64,000 nt of DNA from Micromonospora coerulea (GTDB taxonomy: Bacteria > Actinomycetota > Actinomycetes > Mycobacteriales > Micromonosporaceae), in contig NZ_JAEMUW010000001.1 in assembly GCF_016598485.1 (NCBI RefSeq), forward strand, positions 429,894 through 493,893. Reading direction: 5' to 3'. The notes below the pieces were generated by a model. The model worked only from the letters and a program-made list of their open reading frames with translations. It had not been told where the DNA came from and did not search any database. Every line of letters starts with the position of its first letter. Position 1 is the stretch's first letter. Both the position numbers and the translations under genes were made by a program. This document shows positions 15,546 to 24,296 of this stretch, piece after piece.

Positions 15546-16505
15546 ATGGGTGCCGCTGACGAGACCCGCGACGGGGTGTCGCTGACCAACCTCGACCAGC
15601 CGCTGTTCGACGGGGCCGGGGCGACCAAGCGCGAGCTGGTCGACTACCTGGACGCCGTCCGCGACCGGATCCTGCCCGGCCTGCGGGACCGGCCGCTCTC
15701 GGTGATCCGGCTGCTGCGCGGGCAGGACCCGTTCATGCAGAAGAACCTGCCGAAGTACACGCCGGAGTGGGTCCGCCGTACCGCCGTCTGGGCCGAGGCG
15801 TCGCACCGGCAGGTGTCGTACGCGCTCTGCGACGACCGGCGCACCCTGCTCTGGTTCGCCAACCAGCGGGCCATCGAGTACCACCCGACGCTGGGCACGG
15901 CGACGCACCCCGACCGCCCCACCCACCTGGTGCTGGACCTCGACCCGCCGGAGGGGGCCGCGTTCGAGGCGGTCGTCCGGACCGCCGGGCTGGTCCGCCG
16001 GGCGCTGGCCGGGGTCGGCCTGATCGGGGCGGTGAAGACCAGCGGCGCGAAGGGGCTGCACGTGTTCGTGCCGGTGGTGCCGGAGACGACCGCGGAGGAG
16101 GCGGCCGCCGCCACCCGAGCTCTCGCGGTGCACACCGAGCGCCTCGACCCGGCACTGGCCACCACCGCCTTCATCCGCGAGGACCGGGGCGGGCGGGTCT
16201 TCGTCGATGCGACCCGGGCCGGCGGGGCGACCGTGGTCGCCGCGTACAGCCCGCGGATCCGGCCCGGCCTGCCGGTCTCGTTCCCGGTGGCCTGGGACGA
16301 CCTGCCCGCGGTCACGCCGGGGGACTTCACCGTGCGGACCGTCCCGGCGCTGGTCGCCGAGCGGGATCCGTGGCGCGCGGCGATGCCCGCACCGCAGCCG
16401 CTCCCCGCCGACCTGGTCGCCGAGGGGCGGACCATCCCGGTGGCCCGGGTGCAGGCCATGCACGAGGGAAAGCGCCGCGCCCGGGCCCGTCGCGAGGCCG
16501 GCTGA
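15546..16505 (+). CDS. LigD-type polymerase/primase domain protein
   Basis: The 319 residues form one LigD polymerase domain (archaeo-eukaryotic primase fold). Visible sites are the active-site acids D131 and D133 in LDLDP, the SGAKGLH motif (S166, H172) and a third acid near D221 (VFVDATR). FMQKN near residue 64 is the usual 5'-phosphate/nucleotide-binding segment. Such enzymes fill gaps or add ribonucleotides during non-homologous end joining. No ligase or nuclease domain is fused and no Ku gene is nearby, as with the separate LigD parts common in actinomycetes. GGAAGG precedes the ATG. Confidence 0.88.
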   Translation: MGAADETRDGVSLTNLDQPLFDGAGATKRELVDYLDAVRDRILPGLRDRPLSVIRLLRGQDPFMQKNLPKYTPEWVRRTAVWAEASHRQVSYALCDDRRTLLWFANQRAIEYHPTLGTATHPDRPTHLVLDLDPPEGAAFEAVVRTAGLVRRALAGVGLIGAVKTSGAKGLHVFVPVVPETTAEEAAAATRALAVHTERLDPALATTAFIREDRGGRVFVDATRAGGATVVAAYSPRIRPGLPVSFPVAWDDLPAVTPGDFTVRTVPALVAERDPWRAAMPAPQPLPADLVAEGRTIPVARVQAMHEGKRRARARREAG

Positions 16506-16624
16506 ACCGGTACGCCGCGGTCCCGGTCCGTCCGGCCGCGCGCCACGGCCCCGTCCGGCCCGGCTGCCGCCGGAGGTTGCCGCGGCTCCGTCGGGCCCGC
16601 CCCGGCTGCCGCCGCGGTCGACGG

Positions 16625-17887
16625 TCAGGCCGGGGGTTCGGTGGGCCCGGTCGCCAGTTGGCCGGCGTTCAGCGGATCCGCCAGCAACTTGTCGAAGGCC
16701 AGCTCGGCGGCGCCGATCAGAGCGGCGTCCCGGCCGAGCGCCGCCGCCTGCAACCGCACGTGCTCGCGGGAGGCCGGTAGCGCCATCTCGTCCAACCGGC
16801 GGCGGACCGTTTCCGCGCCGGCCAGGTAGACCTCGCGCAGCGACCCGCCGAACACCACGGTGTCCGGGTTGACCACGTTGACCAGGTTGGCCACGCCGAA
16901 GCCGAGCCAGTCGGCGACCTGCTCGACCGCCGACCGGGCGGTGGGGTCGCCGTCGGCCGCCGCGCGCAGTACGTCGAGGACGGCCTCGCGCTCCGTTGGC
17001 TCCCGGCCCGCGTGCCGCAGCAGCGCCGCCTCGCCGATCTCGGTCTCCCAGCAGCCGCGGGAGCCGCACCCGCACGGCAGGCCGCGCGGGTTGACCACCA
17101 TGTGGCCGACCTTGCCGCTGTGCCCCCGGTGGCCGACGACCAGCCGGCCGCCGATGATGATGCCGGCGCTGACGCCGACGTCCCCGTGCAGGTAGACGAG
17201 GTCGTGCACGCCGGCCGCCACGCCCCGGACGTGTTCGGCCAGGCCGGCGATGTCGGCCATGTCGCCGACGGCGAACTCCGCGCCGGCGGCCAGCTCGGCC
17301 CCGAGTGCCGCGCCGAGGGAGTCGTCGGCACCGCCGATCCGGATCCTGCCGGCGGGATCGCGGATGGTGTCGGTGACGGCGACCGCGCCGCCGACGAAGA
17401 GCGCGTCCGGGGCGACGGCGCGTTCCATGTCGCGGACAAGGTCGGCCAGGGGGCCGACGGCGTCGATGGTCGCCATGCCGCAGGGGCGGGTGGCCTCGCG
17501 CAGGTCGAGGATGCGCCCGCCGAGGCCGACGCGGGCGGCGCGCAGCCGGTCCGCGTCGATGCTCAGCGCGTGCGCGTAGACGCGATCCGAGCGGGGGCTG
17601 ACCACCAGCGACGGACGTCCCGCCCGGCGGGCGGTGGTCGGCACCTCCTCGGTGACGAGCCCGGCGGTGGCGAGATCGGCCGCGAGCGCGCCGATGGTGC
17701 TCCGGTTGAGACCGAGCCGGCTGGTCAGTTCGGCCCGGGAGGTCGGACCGTGCACGTGGACGTGGCGCAGCACGGCCCCGAGGTTCTGCCGGCGGATCTC
17801 CTCCTGGCTGGCGCCGGGCGCCGACGGCAGGGGGAGCGCCGGGTTGCGACCGGGCCGGGGGAGGCCGGACTGTACGGGTGTCGTCAC
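16625..17887 (-). CDS. ROK family transcriptional regulator
   Basis: This 420-residue repressor has an N-terminal winged helix (RRQNLGAVLRHVHVHGPTSRAELTSRLGLNRSTIGALAADLATAGLV) and a C-terminal ROK sugar-kinase fold. The zinc/ROK signature is intact: HSGKVGHMVVNPRGLPCGCGSRGCWETE. GTG 17887 is chosen because GGAGG lies six bases before it; an ATG at 17935 overlaps a terminator-side region and lacks a site. It follows a sugar ABC importer on the same strand, separated by a hairpin, and probably represses that operon until the sugar binds. XylR- or NagC-like function is plausible. Confidence 0.88.
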   Translation of the reverse strand: MTTPVQSGLPRPGRNPALPLPSAPGASQEEIRRQNLGAVLRHVHVHGPTSRAELTSRLGLNRSTIGALAADLATAGLVTEEVPTTARRAGRPSLVVSPRSDRVYAHALSIDADRLRAARVGLGGRILDLREATRPCGMATIDAVGPLADLVRDMERAVAPDALFVGGAVAVTDTIRDPAGRIRIGGADDSLGAALGAELAAGAEFAVGDMADIAGLAEHVRGVAAGVHDLVYLHGDVGVSAGIIIGGRLVVGHRGHSGKVGHMVVNPRGLPCGCGSRGCWETEIGEAALLRHAGREPTEREAVLDVLRAAADGDPTARSAVEQVADWLGFGVANLVNVVNPDTVVFGGSLREVYLAGAETVRRRLDEMALPASREHVRLQAAALGRDAALIGAAELAFDKLLADPLNAGQLATGPTEPPA

Positions 17888-17941
17888 GATGGGCCTCCCT
17901 CCGGTCGGTTCCGCGTCGGTCGTCGGGCGCCTCACGACGAA

Positions 17942-17970
17942 GGGTCCCGGAAGTAGGACTCCCGGGACCC
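17942..17970 (-). terminator. Hairpin between substrate-binding protein and ROK genes
   Basis: GGGTCCCGG (17942-17950) pairs with CCGGGACCC (17962-17970). It lies 30 bases past the lipoprotein stop, so it probably ends or attenuates transporter transcription before the regulator gene. Confidence 0.6.
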
Positions 17971-17999
17971 GACGGTCGTCGATGACTACCCTGTGGTGC

Positions 18000-19106
18000 T
18001 TACTTGGTGAGCGGCGCGAGCTTCGGGTCGTTCGCGTACGCCTCGGCCGCGTTGGCCTTGGTCACGGCCACCGGCGGGAGCAGGTAGGTGTCCACGACCT
18101 TGCTGCCGTTGTTGTAGGACTTGGTGTCGTTCACCTCGGGGGTGTTACCGGCCTGCAGGGCCTTCACCATGGCGATGGTCTGCTTGACCAGGTTCCGGGT
18201 GTCCTTGTTGATCGTCATGTACTGCTCGCCAGCCATGATCGACTTGACCGACTCGACCTCGGAGTCCTGGCCGGTGACGACCGGGACCGGCTTGCCGGCA
18301 CCCTTGATCGAGGTGATGATCGCGCGGGCCAGCGTGTCGTTCGGGGAGAGGACGCCGTCCAGCTCCTTGCTGCCGTAGGTCGAGGTCAGCAGCTGGTCCA
18401 TGCGGGCCTGCGCACCCTCGGCCTTCCAGCCCTGGATGGCGGTCTGCTTGACGTCGGTCTGCTTCGAGGTGACGACCACGTTGCCCTTGTCGATCTCCGG
18501 CTTGAGCACGCTCATCGCGCCGTCGAAGAAGACACCGGCGTTGTTGTCGTCCGGCGAGCCGGAGAAGAGCTCGACGTTGTACGGGCCGTTCGGCTTCTTG
18601 GCCTTCATGCCGTCCAGCAGGGCCTGGCCCTGGAGCTGGCCGACCTTGAAGTTGTCGAACGCGACGTAGTAGTCGAGGTCCGGGGTGTTGGTGATCAGCC
18701 GGTCGTAGGCGATGACCTTCACGCCGGCCTGGTGCGCCGCGGCGACCTGGGTCGACAGCTGCGCGGCGTCGGTCGCGCCGATGACGATGACCTTGGCGCC
18801 CTTGGTCACCATGGCGGTGATCTGCGCCTGCTGGTCGGCGACCGTGGTGGACGCGCCGGCGTACTGGACGTCGCTCTTGAAACCGGCCTCCTTGAGGCCG
18901 TTGGTGAACAGGTCACCGGCGAGGACCCAGTTCTCCGAGGTCTTCGACGGCAGGGCGACGCCGATCAGGGAGTCGGACGCGAAGCCCTTGGTGTCACCCT
19001 TCGAGCCGCCGGAGTCCCCGTCGCGGCCGGAGCCGCAGGCGGTCGCGGTGAGAGCGAGCGCCGCGATGGCACCGATGGCCACCGACTTGCCAATGAGATT
19101 ACGCAT
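18000..19106 (-). CDS. Sugar ABC transporter substrate-binding lipoprotein (ChvE/XylF-like)
   Basis: The 368-residue protein starts with a lipoprotein signal ending LTATACG, so the mature protein is lipid-anchored at Cys 24 on the outer face of the membrane. The body is a type-1 periplasmic sugar-binding fold (LIGVALPSKTSENWVLAGDLF, VIVIGATDAAQLSTQVAAAHQAGVKVIAYDRLI, ELFSGSPDDNNA, GVLSPNDTLARAIITSIK, VVTGQDSEVESVKSI). This pattern is that of the ChvE multiple-monosaccharide binder and xylose XylF. It is third in the operon after the ATPase and permease. Glucose, galactose, arabinose or xylose are likely ligands. Confidence 0.9.
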   Translation of the reverse strand: MRNLIGKSVAIGAIAALALTATACGSGRDGDSGGSKGDTKGFASDSLIGVALPSKTSENWVLAGDLFTNGLKEAGFKSDVQYAGASTTVADQQAQITAMVTKGAKVIVIGATDAAQLSTQVAAAHQAGVKVIAYDRLITNTPDLDYYVAFDNFKVGQLQGQALLDGMKAKKPNGPYNVELFSGSPDDNNAGVFFDGAMSVLKPEIDKGNVVVTSKQTDVKQTAIQGWKAEGAQARMDQLLTSTYGSKELDGVLSPNDTLARAIITSIKGAGKPVPVVTGQDSEVESVKSIMAGEQYMTINKDTRNLVKQTIAMVKALQAGNTPEVNDTKSYNNGSKVVDTYLLPPVAVTKANAAEAYANDPKLAPLTK

Positions 19107-19159
19107 GACTGGGTAGAACCCTTCTGGAGAGGTGATACGGGGGAGAGGTCTGGTGACCG

Positions 19160-20458
19160 TCAGCCGGACACCGCCGTCCGGGCGGGCTCGCGCTCCGCGT
19201 CGGACGATGACGTGGGTGGGGTGGGTGTGTCACGACGGAACGAGCGCGTGATGCTCCCGATGACCGAGAAGCGTCCCTGGCTCTTGTTGTAGACGTCGAG
19301 CGCGACGGCCAGCAGCAGGACCAGGCCCTTGATGATCTGGACCCGGTCGGTCCCGACGCCGAGGAGCTGGAGGCCGTTGTTGAGCACGGCCATGACCAGA
19401 CCACCGACGATGGAGCCGCTGATGGTGCCGATGCCGCCGGCGACGGCCGCGCCACCGATGAAGACCGCGGCGATCGCGTCCAGTTCCCAGCCGTTGCCGT
19501 CCTGCGGCCCGGAGGCCGCCGAACGGGCCACGAAGATCATGCCGGCCAGGGAGGCCAGGACGGCCATGTTCATCATGACGAAGAAGTTGACCCGCTTGAG
19601 CTTCACACCGGAGAGCTCCGCGGCCCGGGAGTTGCCACCGACGGCGTAGATGTGCCGGCCGCCGGCGGTGTTCCGGGTGTAGAAGGAGTAGGCCAGGACC
19701 AGCACCACCAGGATGATGCCGGAGACCGGGAAGCTGGTGCCGACCCGGCCGCTGGCGAAGCGCAGCGACGCGAAGACGATCACACCGACCATCACGGCCA
19801 GCCGGAGCAGCGAGATCCACATCGGGGCCGGGTCGGCGTTCATCTCCCGGCGGGTCTTGCGCGCCTGGAACTCCCGCCACACCACGGCCACGCAGGAGGC
19901 GAGGCCGAGTAGCAGGGTCAGGTTGTTGTAGCCGGTGCTCGGCCCGACCTCGGGCAGGAACCCGGAGCCGATCAGCCGGAAGCCCTCGGGCACCGGGATG
20001 GTGTTCGCGTTGCCGATGAACTGGTTGCCGCCGCGGAAGAGCAGCATGCCCGCCAGGGTGACGATGAACGCCGGCACCCCGATGTAGGCCACCCAGAAGC
20101 CCTGCCAGGCGCCGATGATCGCTCCGATCACCAGGCCGAACAGGATGGCGACGGGCCACGGCAGCGACCACTCCGCCATCGACTTGGCCACCAGGATGCC
20201 GGTGAAGGCGGCGATCGAGCCGACCGAGAGGTCGATGTGCCCGGCGACGATCACCATCAGCATGCCGATGGCCAGGATCAGGATGTACGAGTTCTGGTTG
20301 AACAGCGCGATCAGGTTGTCCGATCGCAGTGTCAGGCCGTCGGTCAGGATCTGGAACAGGACGACGATCGCGACCAGTGTGAAGATCATCCCGAACTGAC
20401 GGGCGTTGGACGTGGTACCTCCGAAGAGGTTCTTCTGCAGGTCCTTCAATCGGCTCAT
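19160..20458 (-). CDS. Sugar ABC transporter permease (MmsB/XylH-like)
   Basis: This 432-residue inner-membrane permease of the BPD_transp_2 family has about ten hydrophobic segments. Characteristic stretches are [40 protein letters not shown] and [35 protein letters not shown]. It is longer than E. coli XylH but like ChvE-linked GguB. It overlaps the ATPase gene by 4 bp (20455-20458), indicating translational coupling. It forms the channel for monosaccharide uptake. The C-terminal 40 residues are a polar cytoplasmic tail. Confidence 0.9.
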   Translation of the reverse strand: MSRLKDLQKNLFGGTTSNARQFGMIFTLVAIVVLFQILTDGLTLRSDNLIALFNQNSYILILAIGMLMVIVAGHIDLSVGSIAAFTGILVAKSMAEWSLPWPVAILFGLVIGAIIGAWQGFWVAYIGVPAFIVTLAGMLLFRGGNQFIGNANTIPVPEGFRLIGSGFLPEVGPSTGYNNLTLLLGLASCVAVVWREFQARKTRREMNADPAPMWISLLRLAVMVGVIVFASLRFASGRVGTSFPVSGIILVVLVLAYSFYTRNTAGGRHIYAVGGNSRAAELSGVKLKRVNFFVMMNMAVLASLAGMIFVARSAASGPQDGNGWELDAIAAVFIGGAAVAGGIGTISGSIVGGLVMAVLNNGLQLLGVGTDRVQIIKGLVLLLAVALDVYNKSQGRFSVIGSITRSFRRDTPTPPTSSSDAEREPARTAVSG

Positions 20459-22002
20459 CGTGTCTGCATCTTCTTCGTCGAGGTCATCTGCTTCATGAGG
20501 GTTTCCGGGTCCGCGTCCTGCCGGGCGATCTCGCCGGTGATGGTGCCTTCGAACACGGTGTAGATGCGGTCGCAGAGCCCGATCAGCTCAGGCAGCTCCG
20601 AGGAGATGACGACGACGCCCTTCCCCTGGTCGGCGAGCCGCTGGATGATGCCGTAGATCTCGTACTTGGCGCCCACGTCGATGCCGCGGGTCGGCTCGTC
20701 GAGGATCAGCAGGTCCGGGTCCGTGAACATCCACTTCGCCAGCACGACCTTCTGCTGGTTGCCGCCCGAGAGCTTGGAGACGCTCTCGTCGACCGACGGG
20801 GCCTTGGTCCGCAGTTCCTTGCGGTACGCCTCGGCCGCCTGGTACTCCGCGACCTCGTCGAGGACGCCGTGGCGCGAGATCTTCGACAGCTTGGCGGCCA
20901 CCGTGGACGCCTTGATGTCGTCGAGCAGGTTGAGGCCGATCGCCTTGCGGTCCTCGCTGACGTACGCGAGCCCGTGGGCGATCGCGTCCGCCACCGACTT
21001 CAGGACGATCTCCTTGCCGTCCTTGATGATCGTGCCGGACTCGTAGACGCCGTAGGAGCGGCCGAAGACGCTCATCGCCAGCTCGGTGCGGCCCGCGCCC
21101 ATCAGCCCGGCGAAGCCCACGATCTCGCCGCGGCGGACGACGAAGCTCTCGTTCTTGCAGACCTGCCGCTCCGCCGAGATCGGGTGCCGGACGTTCCAGT
21201 CGCGGACCTCGAAGAAGACCTCGCCGATCTTCGGGGTGTGGTCCGGGAACCGGCTGCTCAGCTCGCGACCGACCATGCCCCGCACGATCCGGTCCTCGTC
21301 GGCGCCGTCGGCCTTGACGTCCAGCGTCTCCACCGTCCGGCCGTCGCGCAGGATGGTGATCTGGTCGGCGATCGCCTCGATCTCGTTCAGCTTGTGCGAG
21401 ATCATGATCGAGGTGATCCCGCGGGACTGGAAGCCCCGCAGCAGGTCCAGCAGGTGCCGGGAGTCGGCCTCGTTCAGCGCCGCGGTCGGCTCGTCCAGGA
21501 TGAGCAGCTTCACGTCCTTGGCGAACGCCTTGGCGATCTCCACGAGCTGCTGCTTGCCGACCCCGATGTCCTTGATCAGGGTGTCCGGGTCCTCCTGCAG
21601 GCCGACCCGGGCCATCAGGTCCAGCGCCATCCGGTTCGCGGCCTTCCAGTCGATCGCCCCCCGCTTGCGGGGCTCGTTACCGAGGAAGATGTTCTCGGCG
21701 ATCGACATGTGCGGAATGAGCGCGAGCTCCTGGTGGATGATCACGATTCCGGCGTGCTCGCTGGAGCGGATGTCGGAGAACCGGGTCTCCGCACCCTGGT
21801 AGATGATCTGACCGTCGTACGTGCCGTACGGGTAGACCCCGCTGAGGACCTTCATCAGCGTGGACTTGCCGGCACCGTTCTCACCGCAAATGGCGTGGAT
21901 CTCGCCGGCGCGAACCACCAGGTTGACGTCGGAGAGGGCCTTGACTCCGGGGAACTCCTTGGTGATGGAGCGCATCTCCAGGAGGATGGGCACGTCGCTC
22001 AT
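20455..22002 (-). CDS. Sugar ABC transporter ATP-binding protein (MmsA/XylG-like)
   Basis: This 515-residue tandem ATPase energises monosaccharide import. The first domain has Walker [13 protein letters not shown], a degenerate signature ([13 protein letters not shown]) and Walker [15 protein letters not shown]. The second has a weak P-loop ([13 protein letters not shown]) with the intact signature [14 protein letters not shown] and [14 protein letters not shown]. Asymmetric sites of this kind are normal for the carbohydrate uptake CUT2 class. I start at ATG 22002; the frame stays open to 22131 but upstream sequence is not protein-like and holds the promoter. It is first in the importer operon. 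Confidence 0.9.
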   Translation of the reverse strand: MSDVPILLEMRSITKEFPGVKALSDVNLVVRAGEIHAICGENGAGKSTLMKVLSGVYPYGTYDGQIIYQGAETRFSDIRSSEHAGIVIIHQELALIPHMSIAENIFLGNEPRKRGAIDWKAANRMALDLMARVGLQEDPDTLIKDIGVGKQQLVEIAKAFAKDVKLLILDEPTAALNEADSRHLLDLLRGFQSRGITSIMISHKLNEIEAIADQITILRDGRTVETLDVKADGADEDRIVRGMVGRELSSRFPDHTPKIGEVFFEVRDWNVRHPISAERQVCKNESFVVRRGEIVGFAGLMGAGRTELAMSVFGRSYGVYESGTIIKDGKEIVLKSVADAIAHGLAYVSEDRKAIGLNLLDDIKASTVAAKLSKISRHGVLDEVAEYQAAEAYRKELRTKAPSVDESVSKLSGGNQQKVVLAKWMFTDPDLLILDEPTRGIDVGAKYEIYGIIQRLADQGKGVVVISSELPELIGLCDRIYTVFEGTITGEIARQDADPETLMKQMTSTKKMQTR

Positions 22003-22104
22003 CGTTCGCACCACCTCGCCAACGTCATGGATGCCTCCGGTTGGATGGCCTTCACTGTTTTTGTTGCCGTCGGCAACGTATTCCGATCTGAAGGCCATTC
22101 GCAA
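22003..22104 (-). promoter_or_regulatory. Promoter and operator of the sugar ABC operon
   Basis: On the minus strand TTGCGA (22099-22104), an 18-base spacer and TACGTT (22075-22080) form a good sigma-70-type promoter. The palindrome GTTGCC-GTC-GGCAAC (22063-22077) overlaps the -10 and the expected start site near 22068, a classic repressor position. The leader to the ATG would be about 66 bases. Confidence 0.6.
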
Positions 22105-22445
22105 GTGCTGGGAGGCGCCGGCATGTAACAATCCGGCAATATGGGCGTGCTCTCCGTCACCATGGCGTCACGCTGCCATCACCAGTCACTGCGGCATCCC
22201 AGGCCCCGCCCGCAGGCCCCCGCCGGACCGGATCCCAGCAGGTGGGCGTGCACCTCGCGGGCCGGCGTGGACTCGCTGGACTCCACTTCGCCGGGCCGGA
22301 GGATCGGGGGGCCGCCGATGCCGCCGTGCCGCGACCTCGCGGGACGCGCTCCGCAGGTGCCGTACCGCCGGCGGCCCGGGGCAGGACCACCCGCGCCGCC
22401 TTCGACCGGCCCCCGCCGACGCGTCCTCCGCCACGGTCGGCCCAC
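22105..22445. other. Non-coding stretch without clear content
   Basis: About 340 bases between the sugar-operon promoter and the tRNA terminator. Short open frames on both strands have no family features or ribosome sites. I see no RNA gene, and no promoter I would defend, in it. Confidence 0.5.
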
Positions 22446-22446
22446 G

Positions 22447-22479
22447 AAAAAACGCCCCGGCACGCGCCGGGGCGTTTTT
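22447..22479 (-). terminator. Rho-independent terminator of tRNA-Arg
   Basis: AAAAACGCCCCGGC and its complement GCCGGGGCGTTTTT form a strong GC stem flanked by A and T runs. It is 17 bases past the tRNA 3' end on the minus strand and can work in both directions. Confidence 0.85.
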
Positions 22480-22495
22480 CGTTCGTCTTTACCTG

Positions 22496-22567
22496 TGCCC
22501 CCGGCAGGATTCGAACCTGCGCCCCCGCCTCCGGAGGGCGGTGCTCTATCCCCTGAGCTACGGGGGC
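22496..22567 (-). tRNA. tRNA-Arg (anticodon CCG)
   Basis: Read on the minus strand, the acceptor arms GCCCCCG and CGGGGGC pair fully. The D arm is GCTC-AGGGGATA-GAGC. The anticodon stem CCGCC/GGCGG encloses CTCCGGA with CCG at positions 34-36, reading CGG codons. The T arm is GCAGG-TTCGAAT-CCTGC. The discriminator is A and CCA is not encoded. CGG is a heavily used arginine codon in this DNA. argS lies 2.6 kb away, but nothing shows joint control. Confidence 0.95.
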
Positions 22568-22660
22568 TCAGCGACCCGAGAAGAGTAGCAAACCCCTCGC
22601 GCGATCGCCGAATCGGTATCCATCCACCGCTACCGTGTCCCGCCGCGCCCCCGCCGACTG

Positions 22661-22722
22661 CTTGATCATGAAGTTGCCGGGGGCGCGGAGATCCACTCGC
22701 CCGCCAACCTCAGGATCAACCG
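22661..22722. repeat. REP-like element, family B, degenerate copy
   Basis: It begins CTTGATCATGAAGTTGCCGG and ends GCCAACCTCAGGATCAACCG. The ends pair imperfectly (TTGATC/GATCAA and GTTG/CAAC-type arms). It shares GATCATGAAGTTG with the 30761 copy. Confidence 0.55.
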
Positions 22723-22741
22723 GCTCGGGACCGGGGTGGGG

Positions 22742-23497
22742 TCAGGCGGCGGCTACGGGGCGGCCGCAGCTCGGGAGGGGGTGCAGGACGATGCGACGGG
22801 GGAGGCGGCGGGGCCACTCGTTCTTCGGCCAGGAGCCGTCCACGATGAGGTGCGCGGTGCGCTCCTCGGCGCCGCTGAGCCGCAGCACGAAGTCCCGGGG
22901 GAGGGGCGGGTCGACCGTCGGCGTGGTGATCATGAAGCGGACCCGGCCCCGGGACGAGACCGCGGAGATCACATCCGCCGCCGGCATGGTGCCTCGCAGG
23001 CGGACCCGGCCGATCCAGTAGACCTCGGCGAGGTGCTCCTGGGCGGCCCGGGTGATGGCCGGGTACTCCAGCCGCACCCAGCGCTCGACCGCGCCCACGC
23101 AGAGCCCGCAGGCCCGCTCCCGGGGCTCCCGCGGACCCAACCCCCAGGCCCGCAGGTACGCCCCCACCGTGCCGGCGTCCATCGCCAGGTCGAACCGGCG
23201 CTGGATGAGGGTGGTCAGGCTCTGTCGCGTCCAGAGCTCCTCGTCCAGGCCGAACTCGTCGGGGTGGACGCCCCGCAGCACGTCGATCAGTTCGAGTTCC
23301 TGCTCGCGGCTGAGCGTTCCCGACTCGCCCTGCCGCAGTCCGCGACGGACGGCTGCCACCGCCCCGTCACCGCCGATGGTGTGGCGCCGGCACCAACTGG
23401 TGACCGAGCGCCCTGCGTCTCTGAGTGCAACCCCCACGTCCTGCGCAACGAGCCCGAATCGCAACTGGTCACGATATGTGGGGAGAAAAGTCTCCAA
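22742..23497 (-). CDS. IS630/Tc1-like transposase-derived protein, catalytic residues lost
   Basis: This protein of about 251 residues has the IS630 layout: an N-terminal helix-turn-helix (FGLVAQDVGVALRDAGRSVTSWCRRH), then a winged helix (WTRQSLTTLIQRRFDLAMDAGTVGAYLRAWGLGPREP) and an RNase H-like domain starting near 145. At the first catalytic site the expected Asp-Glu is Ile-Gly (162-163 in EVYWIGRVRL). D220 (LIVDGSW) matches the second Asp. The protein ends soon after HPLPS, without the third acidic site (NPxE). No terminal repeats or target duplication are evident. The frame is undamaged over 250 codons, so I infer a domesticated DNA-binding protein, not a random relic. The start (TTG 23497 or a later GTG) is uncertain. 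Confidence 0.6.
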   Translation of the reverse strand: METFLPTYRDQLRFGLVAQDVGVALRDAGRSVTSWCRRHTIGGDGAVAAVRRGLRQGESGTLSREQELELIDVLRGVHPDEFGLDEELWTRQSLTTLIQRRFDLAMDAGTVGAYLRAWGLGPREPRERACGLCVGAVERWVRLEYPAITRAAQEHLAEVYWIGRVRLRGTMPAADVISAVSSRGRVRFMITTPTVDPPLPRDFVLRLSGAEERTAHLIVDGSWPKNEWPRRLPRRIVLHPLPSCGRPVAAA

Positions 23498-23506
23498 GCA
23501 ACGTAA

Positions 23507-23546
23507 TGGGTCTCATAACCCAAACCGTTATAAAGCGGCATAACGG
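23507..23546. promoter_or_regulatory. A+T-rich upstream region with two inverted repeats
   Basis: TGGGT-CTCATA-ACCCA (about 23507-23522) and CCGTTAT-AAAGCGGC-ATAACGG (23525-23546) lie just upstream of the transposase-like gene. They may be its promoter/operator or remnants of element ends. Confidence 0.4.
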
Positions 23547-23570
23547 ACAGGTTGGCCCTGGGATGTGGGA

Positions 23571-23599
23571 GGGCCCGCGTCGCGGTACGACGCGGGCCC
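23571..23599 (-). terminator. Terminator hairpin after the DUF305 gene
   Basis: GGGCCCGCGTCG (23571-23582) pairs perfectly with CGACGCGGGCCC (23588-23599) around a five-base loop, 20 bases past the DUF305 stop. Confidence 0.7.
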
Positions 23600-23618
23600 T
23601 TCGCAGCGGTACGACGGC

Positions 23619-24287
23619 TCAGCCGCCCAGGCGCTTGAGCGCCGCCTGGAGGTTCGTCAGATCCGTCTGCTGGGTGTTCTTCATGGTCTGCGCGACCGTC
23701 AGCACGTCGGCGTCGTGCCCCTCGTCGAGGATGCCCTGGATCATGTGGATCCCGCCGAGGTGGTGCCGGATCATCAGCTGGAGGAAGAGCACGTCGAACG
23801 CGCGCCCCCGCGACCCGCTCAGCTTGCTGATCTCCGCCGGGGTGGCCATGCCGGGCATCAGCCCGTCCCTCACCAGCCCGGCGCCGTCCGGCATCCAGGC
23901 CATCGCCGGCTGCTCGCCGGTCGGGTCCAGGTGCCACAGCCGCAGCCAGGTCTGCATGGTGCCGATCTCGCCCTGCTGCCCGGTGGCGATGTCGCCGCCG
24001 ATCTGCCGGACCTCGGAGTCCTCGCCCTGCTGGAAGGCCATCAGCCCGAGCTGCACCGCCTGCGCGTGGTGGCTGCTCATGTCCCGGGCGAAACCCGCCT
24101 CGGCCGAGTTCTCCCCCGGCCGGGTGACCGACGGGGTGAGCAGGCCGCCCGCGTACCCGAGGAGGAGGCCGACCACGACGGCCGCGGCGAGCGCCAGCGT
24201 GCCGAACCGGCGCGCGGCCCCCCGGCCGCCCTTGGCGGCGACCGGGGTCTCGTCGGGCGTGCTGTCCGTCGTGACCGATGCAGTCAT
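23619..24287 (-). CDS. DUF305 domain protein, membrane-anchored
   Basis: The 222-residue product has a cytoplasmic N-tail, one membrane helix (residues about 30-52) and an extracellular four-helix DUF305 domain (ferritin-like). The two histidine pairs of the family are present: FARDMSSHHAQAVQL and FLQLMIRHHLGGIHM. Methionine- and histidine-rich DUF305 proteins are often linked to copper handling; this is family knowledge, not shown here. It starts 9 bp after the DUF3105 gene and is co-transcribed with it. Confidence 0.88.
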   Translation of the reverse strand: MTASVTTDSTPDETPVAAKGGRGAARRFGTLALAAAVVVGLLLGYAGGLLTPSVTRPGENSAEAGFARDMSSHHAQAVQLGLMAFQQGEDSEVRQIGGDIATGQQGEIGTMQTWLRLWHLDPTGEQPAMAWMPDGAGLVRDGLMPGMATPAEISKLSGSRGRAFDVLFLQLMIRHHLGGIHMIQGILDEGHDADVLTVAQTMKNTQQTDLTNLQAALKRLGG

Positions 24288-24296
24288 CCGGGTCCT

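Noticed and set aside
22141..22445. Small overlapping open frames between the sugar operon and the tRNA.
   Set aside because: They have no ribosome sites, no hydrophobic or family pattern, and biased Arg/Pro/Gly composition.
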